Assembly (NCBI RefSeq): GCF_030813055.1
Contig: NZ_JAUSTW010000007.1
Location: 1-64,000, forward strand
Length of the DNA stretch: 64,000 nt
Source of the DNA: Neobacillus ginsengisoli
Lineage (GTDB): Bacteria > Bacillota > Bacilli > Bacillales_B > DSM-18226
Reading direction: 5' to 3'
A program made the translations under genes and the position numbers. The notes below the pieces were generated by a model that was given only the letters and a program-made list of their open reading frames with translations, had not been told where the DNA came from and made no database searches. Shown one piece after another: positions 7,270-15,583 of the stretch (the first letter of the stretch is position 1; each line of letters starts with the position of its first letter).

Positions 7270-8230
7270 CCTTTTAGGCGCGCGCATTCGATTGAATCAC
7301 GTTTCCTATAGCCCCCCTACGATCCCGGACGGTCGGATTTCCCGAGTCCGGTTCTGACCTTGGACTTCATCACATACTCGCCTTCCCAAATAACCGCAGG
7401 ATTAAATGTTGGTACACATATTCACCCATCAACTATTGGTTTACTTGTATGCTAGTCTATGAACAAGTAAACAAAGCTCAGTGTCTTTGAAGTTCTGACT
7501 GTCCAAGTGCCCAGAGGTCCTTCGCTCCATCACAGGCGTTACCTTGATGGAAGTACAATTTCCTTACACTTAAGAAGGCATTACCCTTCCCTCATCGCTA
7601 CTACGACCTCATGCGCCAGTCCTAAATCATCCTACCATTTTCTATCAGCCTCATATATGGTAGGTCTTCATTAGTTAGTACCTTCCCAAATTTGAAGTAG
7701 GACCTTCCCGTCGTTATCTCTGAAAATCTTTCCACAGATGCCAGAACCCGTATCCCGGCTGCTCCTACAGTGCTTTTGACCGTTTCTTCCTGTAAGACAT
7801 CGGTCTTCCCCCGTTAGACAAAGGTCGACGCTAAGCAAAACATCCCTCGAACAGTTTCTTTGAGGGGCGTAGATTTCGGGATTGCAGTATTCGTTAAATC
7901 CTTCTGGCCTCTGTGTTTGCTCGCCACACAGACTGTTCCGACCTTATTCTCTCTGTGTAGAATAGGCCGCCGTGACTTTTACTTCCAAGCAGAACGTAGT
8001 TTGTTACCTCCCTACGCATTGGATATGCTAGTCATCCGAATCGGTCAATTGATGACAGGAGACTTTCACTCCATAAGATTCTCAGCCTTGACGGCTGCTC
8101 CACCTAACTGTCTACGCTTAAAGACTAAAGTTACCTTTAGCCCTCCAAGACTCGCTACGAGCGAATGGCTAGTTCTTACTCGACGGGAATCCCACACGTT
8201 ATATGATACGACCTAGGCTCGGCCGCACAC
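7270..8230 (-). mobile_element. ORF-less group II intron
   Basis: The minus strand from about 8230 to 7270 has the landmarks of a bacterial group II intron. The 5' end is GTGTGCGGCCGAGCC (GUGYG consensus at 8230 or 8228). A GC-rich, stop-riddled domain I-III follows, then the stretch ATGAGGTCGTAGTAGCGATG (around 7592-7613), which I know from the region just before the intron ORF, and a 34-nt domain V-like hairpin at 7321-7354. No reverse-transcriptase/maturase frame is present. Where it should be (domain IV) there is only a 10-bp hairpin at 7439-7472. The exact 3' splice site could not be fixed. A 118-codon plus-strand frame here is antisense to the ribozyme and is not a gene. Confidence 0.7.
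7321..7354 (-). ncRNA. Group II intron domain V
   Basis: 34 nt on the minus strand. The lower stem is CCGGAC/GTCCGG, the two-base bulge is CC on the 3' side, and the upper stem TCGG/CCGA closes a GAAAT loop. The base of the helix (GAA against GATC) is imperfect: the 3' side reads CGGGATC where CGGTTC is usual. The intron may therefore be weakened. Confidence 0.6.
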
Positions 8231-8306
8231 CTGCTTCGTTAGTTTTAAGAAGGAATATTCGACTAAATCTCCCCTTTAGTGAAATCCACTTTTATTCCCC
8301 CTATAA

Positions 8307-8349
8307 AATAAAAATAGTGCCAACTTCCCTTTAATAGAAATCGGCACTT
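8307..8349 (-). terminator. Terminator of the zinc-ribbon gene
   Basis: Minus strand AGTGCC ... GGCACT followed by ATTTTTATTTT, 18 bases past the stop of the small zinc-ribbon gene. Confidence 0.6.
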
Positions 8350-8366
8350 CGTTTATTCGCTATACG

Positions 8367-8576
8367 TTATCGTGTCGCTTTTGGCGGTTGGCACACGTCA
8401 CATTTACGTTGGTTATTATTTTTAAATTTCGTTAATGTTTTTTCAAAGGTGCTACCACATGCACATTTAAATAGTAACTTTTGAGAAAAACCGTGATATT
8501 CCGTCGTTAGCAACTTACTTTCCGAATTGTTCTCAACAAATTCTTTAATTTTACCAATCGTCCATCGTTTATTCAT
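8367..8576 (-). CDS. Small zinc-ribbon (DUF723-like) protein
   Basis: A 69-residue protein starting MNKRWTIGKIKEFV at an ATG with GGAG 11 bases upstream; an in-frame ATG 19 codons earlier has no better site. It contains a CACG ... CDVC pair of cysteine knuckles, and the stretch EYHGFSQKLLFKCACGSTF is typical of the treble-clef/zinc-ribbon repeats found next to phage and intron-type homing endonucleases. No nuclease domain follows, so it may be a stand-alone DNA-binding piece or the remnant of a longer endonuclease. It lies about 140 bases upstream of the group II intron on the same strand. Confidence 0.6.
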   Translation of the reverse strand: MNKRWTIGKIKEFVENNSESKLLTTEYHGFSQKLLFKCACGSTFEKTLTKFKNNNQRKCDVCQPPKATR

Positions 8577-8725
8577 TCTCTTACATCTCCATATTTTATC
8601 GTTATGCGGAGGCTTTTCTTGGCATCCGTTCAATTATAAGTAAAAGTAGTAATTATCCTAAGTTATTCATTATAACACGAGCTGGCACTCAATTAAACAG
8701 ATGGAAGGTATCTTATTAAACTGCC

Positions 8726-8785
8726 ACTTTACTTGAATAAGAAAAAGGCATTACCGTTATTCCAGTAATGCGCCCGTTTGTGGAA
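8726..8785. repeat. Palindromic repeat remnants
   Basis: Decayed unit: ACTTGAATAAGAAAAAGGC followed by an ATTACCG...CAGTAAT hairpin and CGCCCGTTTGTGGAAG. Confidence 0.45.
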
Positions 8786-8804
8786 GATTATTAATCCAAT
8801 CTTA

Positions 8805-9045
8805 TTAAAGAAAAGTACCAAAAGGAAAACATTTAAGTGTCCATTTGATAAGTAATCCTGCGTGTGCTAATCCGCCACCGAATCCATATAATAAAACCTT
8901 ATCTCCATTACGGAGTTTCTTTTCACTTACCCCTTTGTCTAATGACAATGGTATTGTTGCTGAAGATGTATTTTCCATACTCTACTAAACTATATTTTGG
9001 GGTACCGCCAACCAAATAATGTAAAACCCACGCTAAGACTGTTTT
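8805..9045 (-). pseudogene. 3-oxoacyl-ACP synthase III (FabH-like), C-terminal remnant
   Basis: Minus-strand translation gives the KAS III C-terminus: VGGTPKYSLVEYGN, then NTSSATIPLSLDKGVSE and GDKVLLYGFGGGL. The catalytic Asn of GNTSSA is present. One extra A in the run at GGAAAATAC breaks the frame between YG and NTSSA, and the first ~250 residues (including the active-site Cys) are missing. It cannot make a working condensing enzyme. The sequence diverges at about 9045, just before a terminator-like hairpin, which looks like a deletion junction. Confidence 0.75.
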
Positions 9046-9054
9046 TACCAAAAG

Positions 9055-9094
9055 AAAAGTCGGTTTTCCTGCGCTAAGGATTACCGACTTTTTT
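9055..9094. terminator. Strong hairpin terminator
   Basis: AAAAGTCGGT ... ACCGACTTTTTT, a 10-bp perfect stem with T-run on the plus strand and A-run on the other side. It lies next to the fabH remnant junction. Confidence 0.65.
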
Positions 9095-9223
9095 GGTCTT
9101 TATATTCAGCTATCATTATCCGTTAGCGGAATGTTGAACTCCTTTACGCCCACTGGTCAGTCTTCTGCAGACGATGCGAACAGAGCTGCCAGGTTACCTA
9201 CTAGTTAAACTTGCTGTGATGGA

Positions 9224-9649
9224 TTATTGGCGTCCTTTTGTCAGAATCCGGAACGTGACACCGAATTTATCCGTAACATTACCGTAAGCGGGGCTGAAGA
9301 AGCTTGCCTGCAGCGGTTCGTTTACTTGACCGCCCTGCTTCAATGCTTCAAAATATTGGGTAGCTTTGTCTTTGTCATTCGTTTGAATAACGATGGTCAC
9401 TTGCGTTCCCTTCTGGTAGCTGTTGCCGGTAACATTGTCGGAGAGCTGAAGCTCCGATTCACCGATTTTCAAGATGGCGTAGGACACCAGATCTTTCTTT
9501 TCAGGGACCATCGGATATTCCTGATTACCAGGCAAATCACCGAAGCGCAGCGTATAGACAACCTTGGCATCTAGCGCTTTCACGTAAAAATCGATAGCCT
9601 CATTCGCGCTGCCGTTCATTTCAAGAAAAGGGATCAAACTTGTACTCAC
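9224..9649 (-). CDS. VOC-family (PhnB/glyoxalase-like) protein
   Basis: A ~142-residue vicinal-oxygen-chelate protein of the PhnB/YjdN type, with paired beta-alpha-beta-beta-beta modules: IPFLEMNGSANEAIDFY at the N-terminus and FSPAYGNVTDKFGVTFRIL at the C-terminus. Such proteins are often annotated as glyoxalase or bleomycin-resistance family; the substrate is unknown. AAGGAG abuts an ATG at 9658, so the GTG three codons on (9649), nine bases from that site, is the better start. It is divergent from the ECF41-type sigma gene. Both are visibly richer in G+C than their neighbours, which suggests they arrived together. Confidence 0.85.
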   Translation of the reverse strand: MSTSLIPFLEMNGSANEAIDFYVKALDAKVVYTLRFGDLPGNQEYPMVPEKKDLVSYAILKIGESELQLSDNVTGNSYQKGTQVTIVIQTNDKDKATQYFEALKQGGQVNEPLQASFFSPAYGNVTDKFGVTFRILTKGRQ

Positions 9650-9830
9650 AACAAACATCTCCTTGTGTTTAAATGTTTTTTGCCGGGAAACTCCGTAGAA
9701 ATTCTTTCGTATTGGCCGGTTTCCCTTGTCATAAACTATGTCGGAGGTCAGGGGAGAAACGTGACCGATCTTTATAAAATTTTTTCAAAAATGGAAAACG
9801 TAAGAAAACAACTGCAGTTTCATACATCTT

Positions 9831-9857
9831 TGTCACATCAGCTAAGTTTCATTCGAC
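9831..9857 (+). promoter_or_regulatory. ECF41-type autoregulatory promoter
   Basis: TGTCACA (9831-9837), 16 bases, CGAC (9854-9857), 38 bases upstream of the sigma gene. Promoters of ECF41 sigma factors are reported as TGTCACA near -35 and CGTC near -10, so this differs by one base and suggests self-activation. Confidence 0.6.
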
Positions 9858-9895
9858 ATATAAATAAAAAGGAAACTGCGGAAGGAATGTGACGT

Positions 9896-10774
9896 ATGAA
9901 CGATCACAATTGGCTTGTGGAACAATTCGAGGCGCATCGGAACCACCTGCAAGCGGTGGCTTACCGGATGCTTGGATCTCTGAGCGAAGCGAATGACGCT
10001 GTACAGGAGTCATGGATACGTCTTAGCCGCTCTGATACTAGCGGAGTCGAGAATATGGGAGGATGGTTGACGACAATCGTCTCGAGGGTGTGTCTGGATA
10101 TGCTGCGATCTCGAAAATCCCGGCGTGAAGAAATTGCAATTGTGAGCGTGCCTGAGCCGGTTACTATCCGTGAGGACGGGAGCGACCCCGAGTACGAAGC
10201 GCTACTGGCTGACTCTGTCGGTCTTGCGATGCTTGTGGTCCTCGGAAATTTGAATCCCGCAGAACGCATTGCGTTCGTGCTACACGATATTTTCGCCTTG
10301 CCTTTTTCGGAAATTGCTTCAATCGTAGGGCGTAACGAGGCCGCAGCAAGACAGCTTGCGAGCCGCGCGCGTCGCCGGGTTCAGGGGGCCAAGACGATTT
10401 CGGATTCAGCTGAGCTCAAGCGAAAGCGGGAGCTTGTCGATGCTTTCCTTGCTGCATCGCGCAACGGAGACTTTGAGAAACTTCTCGCTGTATTAGACCC
10501 GAATGTCGTACTCCGAAACGACACTGCATTTGCGCCGGTTTCCAACTCGCCGGTTGTTCACGGTTCGCAAGCCGTGGCCAAGCAATTCGCCGGTCGCGCC
10601 CAAGGCGCGCGGCCGGTGCTCGTGAACGGCTCTGTGGGAGTCGTCGTGGCTCCTCTCGGTCGACCGCTCTTCGTACTCGAACTCACGGTTGTGGATGGCA
10701 AGATCTCCGAGATCGACATGATTGCCAATCAGGTACGCATTCGCCAACTTGACTTAGCATTTTTGAACGATTGA
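9896..10774 (+). CDS. ECF41/SigJ-type RNA polymerase sigma factor with SnoaL-like C-terminal domain
   Basis: A 292-residue extracytoplasmic-function sigma factor. Region 2 (about residues 10-75) has the AYRMLGSLSEANDAVQESW stretch and region 4 (about 110-165) the helix-turn-helix LPFSEIASIVGRNEAAARQL. Residues ~175-285 form the fused NTF2/SnoaL-like domain typical of ECF41 (SigJ), which replaces a separate anti-sigma factor and tunes activity. The linker contains VPEP where ECF41 proteins carry the WLPEP motif. GGAAGGA precedes the ATG. G+C is near 50%, unlike the AT-rich surroundings, so transfer is likely. The divergent VOC gene is the obvious candidate target, although its own promoter does not show an obvious copy of the motif. 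Confidence 0.92.
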   Translation: MNDHNWLVEQFEAHRNHLQAVAYRMLGSLSEANDAVQESWIRLSRSDTSGVENMGGWLTTIVSRVCLDMLRSRKSRREEIAIVSVPEPVTIREDGSDPEYEALLADSVGLAMLVVLGNLNPAERIAFVLHDIFALPFSEIASIVGRNEAAARQLASRARRRVQGAKTISDSAELKRKRELVDAFLAASRNGDFEKLLAVLDPNVVLRNDTAFAPVSNSPVVHGSQAVAKQFAGRAQGARPVLVNGSVGVVVAPLGRPLFVLELTVVDGKISEIDMIANQVRIRQLDLAFLND

Positions 10775-10775
10775 T

Positions 10776-10799
10776 AAAAAGCACAGAAAAACGCTTTTT
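10776..10799 (+). terminator. Terminator of the sigma gene
   Basis: Stem AAAAAGC / GCTTTTT right after the stop codon; short but T-rich. Confidence 0.5.
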
Positions 10800-10956
10800 G
10801 AACCCTTTCTGGTCAGCTGAATAACCAATCACTTCTGGATACTCACTGAACAAATCTGCCTGTACAATTCTTTACAATCTTTTTTATAACTTTAACATGA
10901 ATATCTAATTCCATTATAAAGAGTTATTATTCCATTAAATGTACCTTAACATAAAA

Positions 10957-11005
10957 GAAAGAGCGCAATTCTTATTCTGGAATTGCGCCCTTTAATGGAG
11001 TAACT
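10957..11005. repeat. Hairpin plus palindromic-repeat remnant
   Basis: A perfect 9-bp hairpin (GCGCAATTC-N8-GAATTGCGC, with AAAGA/CCCTTT flanks) is followed by the dispersed-repeat tail CGCCCTTTAATGGAGTAAC. From 10800 to 10956 nothing else is seen. Confidence 0.5.
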
Positions 11006-11093
11006 TATATTAGCTTTATAGTTGAGTTAAGGGAAGTGTCTTTTTTTCAAAAACGGTTGCAGTTTTTTTTAAATATTTTAATTCCAATATACG

Positions 11094-11243
11094 TTATCCC
11101 AAAGACCAACTATTAGAGTGATGAATATTCATACTTACTCCCGTAATGTCTTTTATAACAATTGGTTCAAGTACCCAAAAAACAACTGATAAACTTATGG
11201 GTAAAGTCAAACCAACCCAGATATCAATAAATAATGTAGCCAT
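11094..11243 (-). CDS. Small membrane protein, probably truncated by a frameshift
   Basis: A 49-codon frame starting MATLFIDIWVGLTLPI with AAAGAG upstream has one clear membrane segment (residues 5-28). It ends at a TAA. The next frame continues with LVFGITYIGIKIFKKN, which looks like a second membrane segment, so a single-base indel may have split a ~65-residue protein. The family is not recognised. It lies just downstream of the lysE-like gene on the same strand and could be the last gene of that operon. Confidence 0.35.
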   Translation of the reverse strand: MATLFIDIWVGLTLPISLSVVFWVLEPIVIKDITGVSMNIHHSNSWSLG

Positions 11244-11309
11244 CTCTTTTCAATCCTGTACTATCTTGGGTTGAAAACGCTAAATCCAATCTATTAACAT
11301 TAAAGGAAT

Positions 11310-11942
11310 TTAAATGACAGTTTTTACTCCAAACCCTATTAACATTACTCCAGTAGATTTTTGAAATACTTTTTGAAATTTAGGTTTTTTCAACCACTTT
11401 TTCATATGATCTAAAAAATAAACCAAGATCAAAAACCATCCCACTGCTATTATAGTAAGGATCAATCCTAATCCAATCAGTTGTTGATTTGTGTTTCCAT
11501 TTAGATCAATGAATTGAGGCATAAAAGTTATGTAGACCAAAACAGTCTTAGGGTTAAGAATATTACTGATTGCCCCTTGTAAATAGGATTCTTTATAATG
11601 ATGGCGCGATGACTTGTCAATTGAACGCTGACGTTCAGCTTGAACAGCTTCTAATGAAAGTGTATTTTTAGTAAAAAATGCCCTTACACCTAAATAAAAC
11701 AAGTATGCAGCTCCCATATACTTGATCGCATTGAAAAGAAATACTGACTGGGCAATGACAACTGACAAACCGAGAACGGCAATAACAGTCCAGAAAGTAA
11801 GACCTGTCGCCATCCCGAGTATCGTATAGCGTCCGGCTTTTGCTCCATGGTTAAGCGTATTTTTCATAATAAGTACCGTATCTGTACCGGGCAACATAGA
11901 CATCATAAGGGCCATTAAGATATATGCAAGCAAGTTATCCAT
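11310..11942 (-). CDS. LysE/RhtB-family amino-acid exporter
   Basis: A 210-residue inner-membrane protein with about six membrane segments. It shows the family's N-terminal motif LPGTDTVLIMKNTL (usually PGPD) and the SNILNPKTVLVYITFMPQF segment. LysE/RhtB proteins export amino acids and related metabolites by proton exchange; the substrate is not evident here. ATG is preceded by GAGGAGGAAT. It is the third gene of a minus-strand set with the AraC regulator and the DUF2000 gene, a grouping that fits an inducible export function. There is a gap of 118 bases to the broken DUF2000 gene. Confidence 0.9.
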   Translation of the reverse strand: MDNLLAYILMALMMSMLPGTDTVLIMKNTLNHGAKAGRYTILGMATGLTFWTVIAVLGLSVVIAQSVFLFNAIKYMGAAYLFYLGVRAFFTKNTLSLEAVQAERQRSIDKSSRHHYKESYLQGAISNILNPKTVLVYITFMPQFIDLNGNTNQQLIGLGLILTIIAVGWFLILVYFLDHMKKWLKKPKFQKVFQKSTGVMLIGFGVKTVI

Positions 11943-12060
11943 CTTATTCCTCCTCGTTTTTTATCCATTGTTCAAATCGGCTACCAAGTTATAAGTTGTA
12001 ATATCCGTTCTTATGCAAAAACGCGAAAACTAGCTGGTTAAACTATAATCTGGACCCTGT

Positions 12061-12482
12061 CTACCTTAGCAGAGAAAAACCTCCCGTTAAACGGTTTACT
12101 TTTTTCTTTTCTCCATAGATTCCCAGTCCAAAGTAATGATAGCCGGATTTGGATATTTTCTGCAGTTTCGCTGTGTACTCTTCGTACGTTTTACAGCTTT
12201 GCGCAGTATCTGAAAAATCTACGACAAGCAGATCCGCAAACGGTTCTGTCAAGGTCTTATCTCTTAGTTCGTGGAGAAGGTCAATACTCCCTTTTAAGAT
12301 TGGAACCGGTGTTTTCACAATTCCCAAATGTTCGATACCTGAACGCTCTGCTACACTGTTGCCTACCATCTCGGGAGCATACTTCCAAGTGTTACACCCA
12401 GGATTGCTGCTGTGTTGGCAATCAAGCCTAAAGGTAAATTCTCATCAATGACAAGCACGCATTTTGTTTCAAGATTACTCAT
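12061..12482 (-). pseudogene. DUF2000-family protein, frameshifted
   Basis: The gene starts at ATG 12482, overlapping the AraC stop codon by one base (TAATG), and reads MSNLETKCVLVIDENLPLG to LGSM, then stops at a TAG. The second frame carries APEMVGNSVAERSGIEHLG and runs to 12061. Adding one A (GGA-AAG-TAT in place of GGAAGTAT) restores the family's LGKYAPEMVG and a protein of ~140 residues. DUF2000 proteins are peptidyl-tRNA-hydrolase-like folds of unknown role, often beside AraC regulators and LysE exporters as here. It is either a recent inactivation or a sequencing indel. Confidence 0.75.
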
Positions 12483-13309
12483 TATGTTTCTCCTTCACTT
12501 TCAAAAATTCTCATATATTGTTTTGGTGTTAACCCAACCAGTCTTTTAAAGAATTTAGTCAAGTGACTTTGATCACTAAATCCTGTTAAAAAAGTCACTT
12601 CGATGGGCTTTACACCTTGTTCCAAAAGCTTTTTTGCATGATTTACTCGAATCGTTTCCAGGTAGCTGTAAGGAGAGATTCCCTTTTGTTTTGTGAAGGA
12701 TCTTAGTAAGTGATACTTGCTCCATCCCGTTAAGTTACTTAAATCATTAAGCGTAATCGTTTTTGTATAATTTTCCTCCAAATAGTTACACACTGTTTTG
12801 ATTTCTTGAGAGGTTTCAGAAGCTGGTGAAAGGATTGTAAGGTCAGAATGCGTCTGAATGAGCTCTTCCAATAAGTATAAAAATAACTCCTCCTTCTTAA
12901 ACTCACTCTCACCCTGCGAAATTTTTAAATGTAGCTCTCTTAAATTGGATACAATCTCGCTATGATATAAAACGCTTTGTTTGAAGCATGGAAGGTTTTC
13001 ATTACCATTAATTTCTAACACTGCCTTTTTCATGACTTCTGGTTTCACATTGATGCAGCGATAATCCAGCGTTTTGCCGTCTATCTGCTCGCAACTGTGA
13101 GTATCATAAGGGTTGAACAATAATAAATCTCCTGGATTAATAATGTATTCTTCACCTTTGCAAACCAAATAACGCTGCCCTTCTTCAATAAAGCCGATCA
13201 CATAATATTCATGAAAGTGAGCAGGAAACTTTTGCATGATTCCCTTAAATCGATAGGCTTCGATGTTTAAATCAGAATCAAGATAAACTGTTCGGATTTC
13301 ATTTAACAT
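12482..13309 (-). CDS. AraC-family transcriptional regulator
   Basis: A 275-residue regulator. The N-terminal cupin sensor (about residues 15-100) contains FPAHFHEYYVIGFIEEGQ and GDLLLFNPYDTHSCE. The C-terminal pair of helix-turn-helices (about 170-270) includes LSNLTGWSKYHLLRSFTKQ and TGFSDQSHLTKFFKRLVG followed by TPKQYMR. It is translationally coupled to the DUF2000 gene by a TAATG overlap, and a lysE-like exporter follows. It probably activates this export operon in response to a small ligand bound by the cupin. No clear operator was picked out in the AT-rich 300 bases upstream. Confidence 0.92.
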   Translation of the reverse strand: MLNEIRTVYLDSDLNIEAYRFKGIMQKFPAHFHEYYVIGFIEEGQRYLVCKGEEYIINPGDLLLFNPYDTHSCEQIDGKTLDYRCINVKPEVMKKAVLEINGNENLPCFKQSVLYHSEIVSNLRELHLKISQGESEFKKEELFLYLLEELIQTHSDLTILSPASETSQEIKTVCNYLEENYTKTITLNDLSNLTGWSKYHLLRSFTKQKGISPYSYLETIRVNHAKKLLEQGVKPIEVTFLTGFSDQSHLTKFFKRLVGLTPKQYMRIFESEGET

Positions 13310-13863
13310 ACAGCTATCCCCCTATACTGTAATGACAATTCTAAAAATATCATTTACTATAAAACTTTTATTGTATGATATTGCTCTTGAGACAGTAATT
13401 CAGTTATCCCAAAAATATAAAAGTCACTTTTGTTAATAAACATCAGTATTGAATATGATGATTCAAATTTATAGAAACTTATCTTTCTGAAGAATAAATA
13501 GCATCCTGAAGGCTGCTGTCGATAAAATAAAATTAAACAACTTTATTGTAACTGTTATCAGACCTGAATTAAAAAAATCCTTAAAAAAAAGGAAAACACA
13601 CATAAATAATATGTGTTTTCCTTTTTTCTTTTATAAACCAAATATACTTCAGTTAAATAATAGAGGATTTACTTTATTAAATAAAAGCGCCCGATTGTGG
13701 AAGAACGAATATATAATCTTTGATATCAAATAGCCTTCACATTTACTTAATTTCAAAAAATTCCAGGTTAAGATAATGAATAATACGGTTCATCGTAACG
13801 GAAGGAATGGCGTATGTTAAGCAATTCCTATGCTTTGCTGGATTGATTTCATTTGCCTTTTTC
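13310..13863. other. Gene-free stretch with one strong terminator
   Basis: AT-rich. It contains the hairpin at 13584-13627, one remnant of the dispersed repeat (GCGCCCGATTGTGGAAGAACG, about 13686-13706) and no convincing reading frame on either strand. Confidence 0.5.
13584..13627. terminator. Bidirectional terminator
   Basis: A stem of at least 17 bp (AAAAAGGAAAACACACAT with ATGTGTTTTCCTTTTT) with A- and T-runs on either side. Confidence 0.8.
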
Positions 13864-15060
13864 TTATGGTAAATTCTTTATAAACACTACCTTAAGATAG
13901 TTACCTTCTGAGAATTCTTTTATTGATTTAAAGTCTTTTGGAAGGGAGAATTCATCAACTAGTTGATATGTTCTGTTTGTTTCTTTAAATGCCTGATCAA
14001 TAAAACTTTTAAATTTATTCATATTAAAAGAGCTTGAATTAGCGGACGCTACAATGATCCCCTGATCTTTTGTAATAGCAATGGCTTCCTTTAAAAGATT
14101 TTTGTAGTCCTTTTCCCCGCTAAATACCATCTTTTTTGACCTTGCGAAGCTTGGGGGATCGAGTATGACCATATCAAACCTTAGCTGTTTTTTTACCGCA
14201 TATTTAAAGTAATTGAATACATCTTCAACAATGATATCCTGTGATTCAATATCTAGCCCGTTCAAACGAAACTGCTCAATGGTCTTGCTTAAGCTTCTAT
14301 TTGCTACATCCACACTTGTCGTTTTAATTGCGCCTCCTAAGGCAGCAAACACTGAAAAAGCTCCTGTATAGGAAAAGGTATTCAGTACATTCTTTCCGTC
14401 CGCATAAGCATCCCGAATTTTTCTTCTTACATCTCTTTGATCTAAAAATACACCAACCATCGCACTTTCATTTAAGTAAACAGCAAAGTCTACTCCATTT
14501 TCTTTCACGATAATCGGGAATGTTCCTCTTTCTCCCGTTACAAAATCATCATCTTCAATATATTTTCCGCTGACATCAAATCTTTTCTTATGATAAATGG
14601 CTTTAAACTTAGTCAATTCTTTTAGCGCATTTATTATATAATCCCGAAAGTGGTAAATTCCTTTGCTGTACCAGTTGATTAAATAGTAGCCATCAAAATA
14701 TTCAATGGTCAATCCGCCCAAACCATCGCCTTCGCCATTCACTATTCTGAAGGCATTAGTATCTGTGCTATTATAAAATGGCTCTCTATACTTGATTGCA
14801 TCCCTCATTTTGTTCAGAAAAAACCTTTGGTCGATCTGTTCATTCTCGCTTCTGCTAAGAACCCATCCATAACCTTTATTTTGTTTGCCAAAATAGCCTT
14901 TTGCTATGAATTTATTCTTTTCATCAACGAGCCGGATTATGGTTCCTTCTTCGACAGCTTCGTTCAAGTTAAGTATGGCTTCCTTTGATATGAGCGGATA
15001 ACCGCTTTTATATTTATTTACAAACTTGCCCTTTACCTTAAAAATGACTTCTTTTTTCAT
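13864..15060 (-). CDS. Class I SAM-dependent rRNA (cytosine-C5) methyltransferase, RlmI/YwbD-like
   Basis: A 398-residue enzyme with an N-terminal PUA RNA-binding domain (about residues 1-80), a linking domain with FRIVNGEGDGLGGLTIEYF, and a Rossmann methyltransferase domain. The SAM site is NTFSYTGAFSVFAALGG and the catalytic motif DPPSFARSK. The architecture and length match E. coli RlmI, which methylates 23S rRNA C1962, and its Bacillus relatives such as YwbD. The family's C-terminal catalytic cysteine is not obvious, so the exact target is inferred. ATG is preceded by AGGATG. It is a monocistron. Confidence 0.88.
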   Translation of the reverse strand: MKKEVIFKVKGKFVNKYKSGYPLISKEAILNLNEAVEEGTIIRLVDEKNKFIAKGYFGKQNKGYGWVLSRSENEQIDQRFFLNKMRDAIKYREPFYNSTDTNAFRIVNGEGDGLGGLTIEYFDGYYLINWYSKGIYHFRDYIINALKELTKFKAIYHKKRFDVSGKYIEDDDFVTGERGTFPIIVKENGVDFAVYLNESAMVGVFLDQRDVRRKIRDAYADGKNVLNTFSYTGAFSVFAALGGAIKTTSVDVANRSLSKTIEQFRLNGLDIESQDIIVEDVFNYFKYAVKKQLRFDMVILDPPSFARSKKMVFSGEKDYKNLLKEAIAITKDQGIIVASANSSSFNMNKFKSFIDQAFKETNRTYQLVDEFSLPKDFKSIKEFSEGNYLKVVFIKNLP

Positions 15061-15583
15061 CTTGTCATCCTATCAAAAATTATTTTATCGCCTTTTAATA
15101 AAAAAGGTGGAGTGGAGATCTGAATTTTTGCATTTGCTTATGGTCCGGTTCACCATGTTTAATATTAAACTGTTCAATAAATATAGCATATAATTACAAT
15201 CCCTTCTTCCACAATCTGGCCCGATTGCTGAACAAGAAAAAATCCTACATATCAATTCAGGACTTTTGATCAAACTTTTTGAAATTATCAAGACCTAAAT
15301 CTTAGAAAGTTATAAAAAATAAAGGGTGATACATATTAGTCAGGTATAATATGTATCGCCCTTTTACTTCTTGCTCAATAATCGCGCCCTTTAATTGAAT
15401 AAACCACTAAATATTTTATAGCCTTGCAAAAATCATACAGGTAGCCTTCTTAAAGCAACTTACTATTTGGCGATGACAATTAAGGGCAATCCATCTATCT
15501 TTCCCCTTTTATAAACATATTAACATTGGGCAATATACTATTAGTCCTAACCAAAAAACAGTGAAAATCAAAATACCAATTAT
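15061..15583. other. Gene-free stretch with two repeat remnants and a terminator
   Basis: Remnants of the dispersed palindromic repeat lie at about 15210-15240 (CCCGATTGCTGAACAAGAAA) and 15372-15405 (GCGCCCTTTAATTGAATAAA). No coding frame is credible. Confidence 0.5.
15321..15365. terminator. Hairpin terminator
   Basis: AAGGGTGATACATATT pairs with AATATGTATCGCCCTT (one G-T/wobble position), T-run on the plus strand. Confidence 0.7.

Noticed and set aside
7860..8216. 118-codon plus-strand reading frame
   Set aside because: It lies antisense to the group II intron ribozyme; its residues follow from RNA structure, there is no ribosome site, and no protein family fits.
9665..9892. 75-codon plus-strand frame between the VOC and sigma genes
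   Set aside because: It covers the divergent promoters, including the ECF41-type site, and has no recognisable domain.
15085..15291. 68-codon minus-strand frame upstream of the rRNA methyltransferase
   Set aside because: It overlaps dispersed-repeat remnants, has no ribosome site and reads like random AT-rich sequence.
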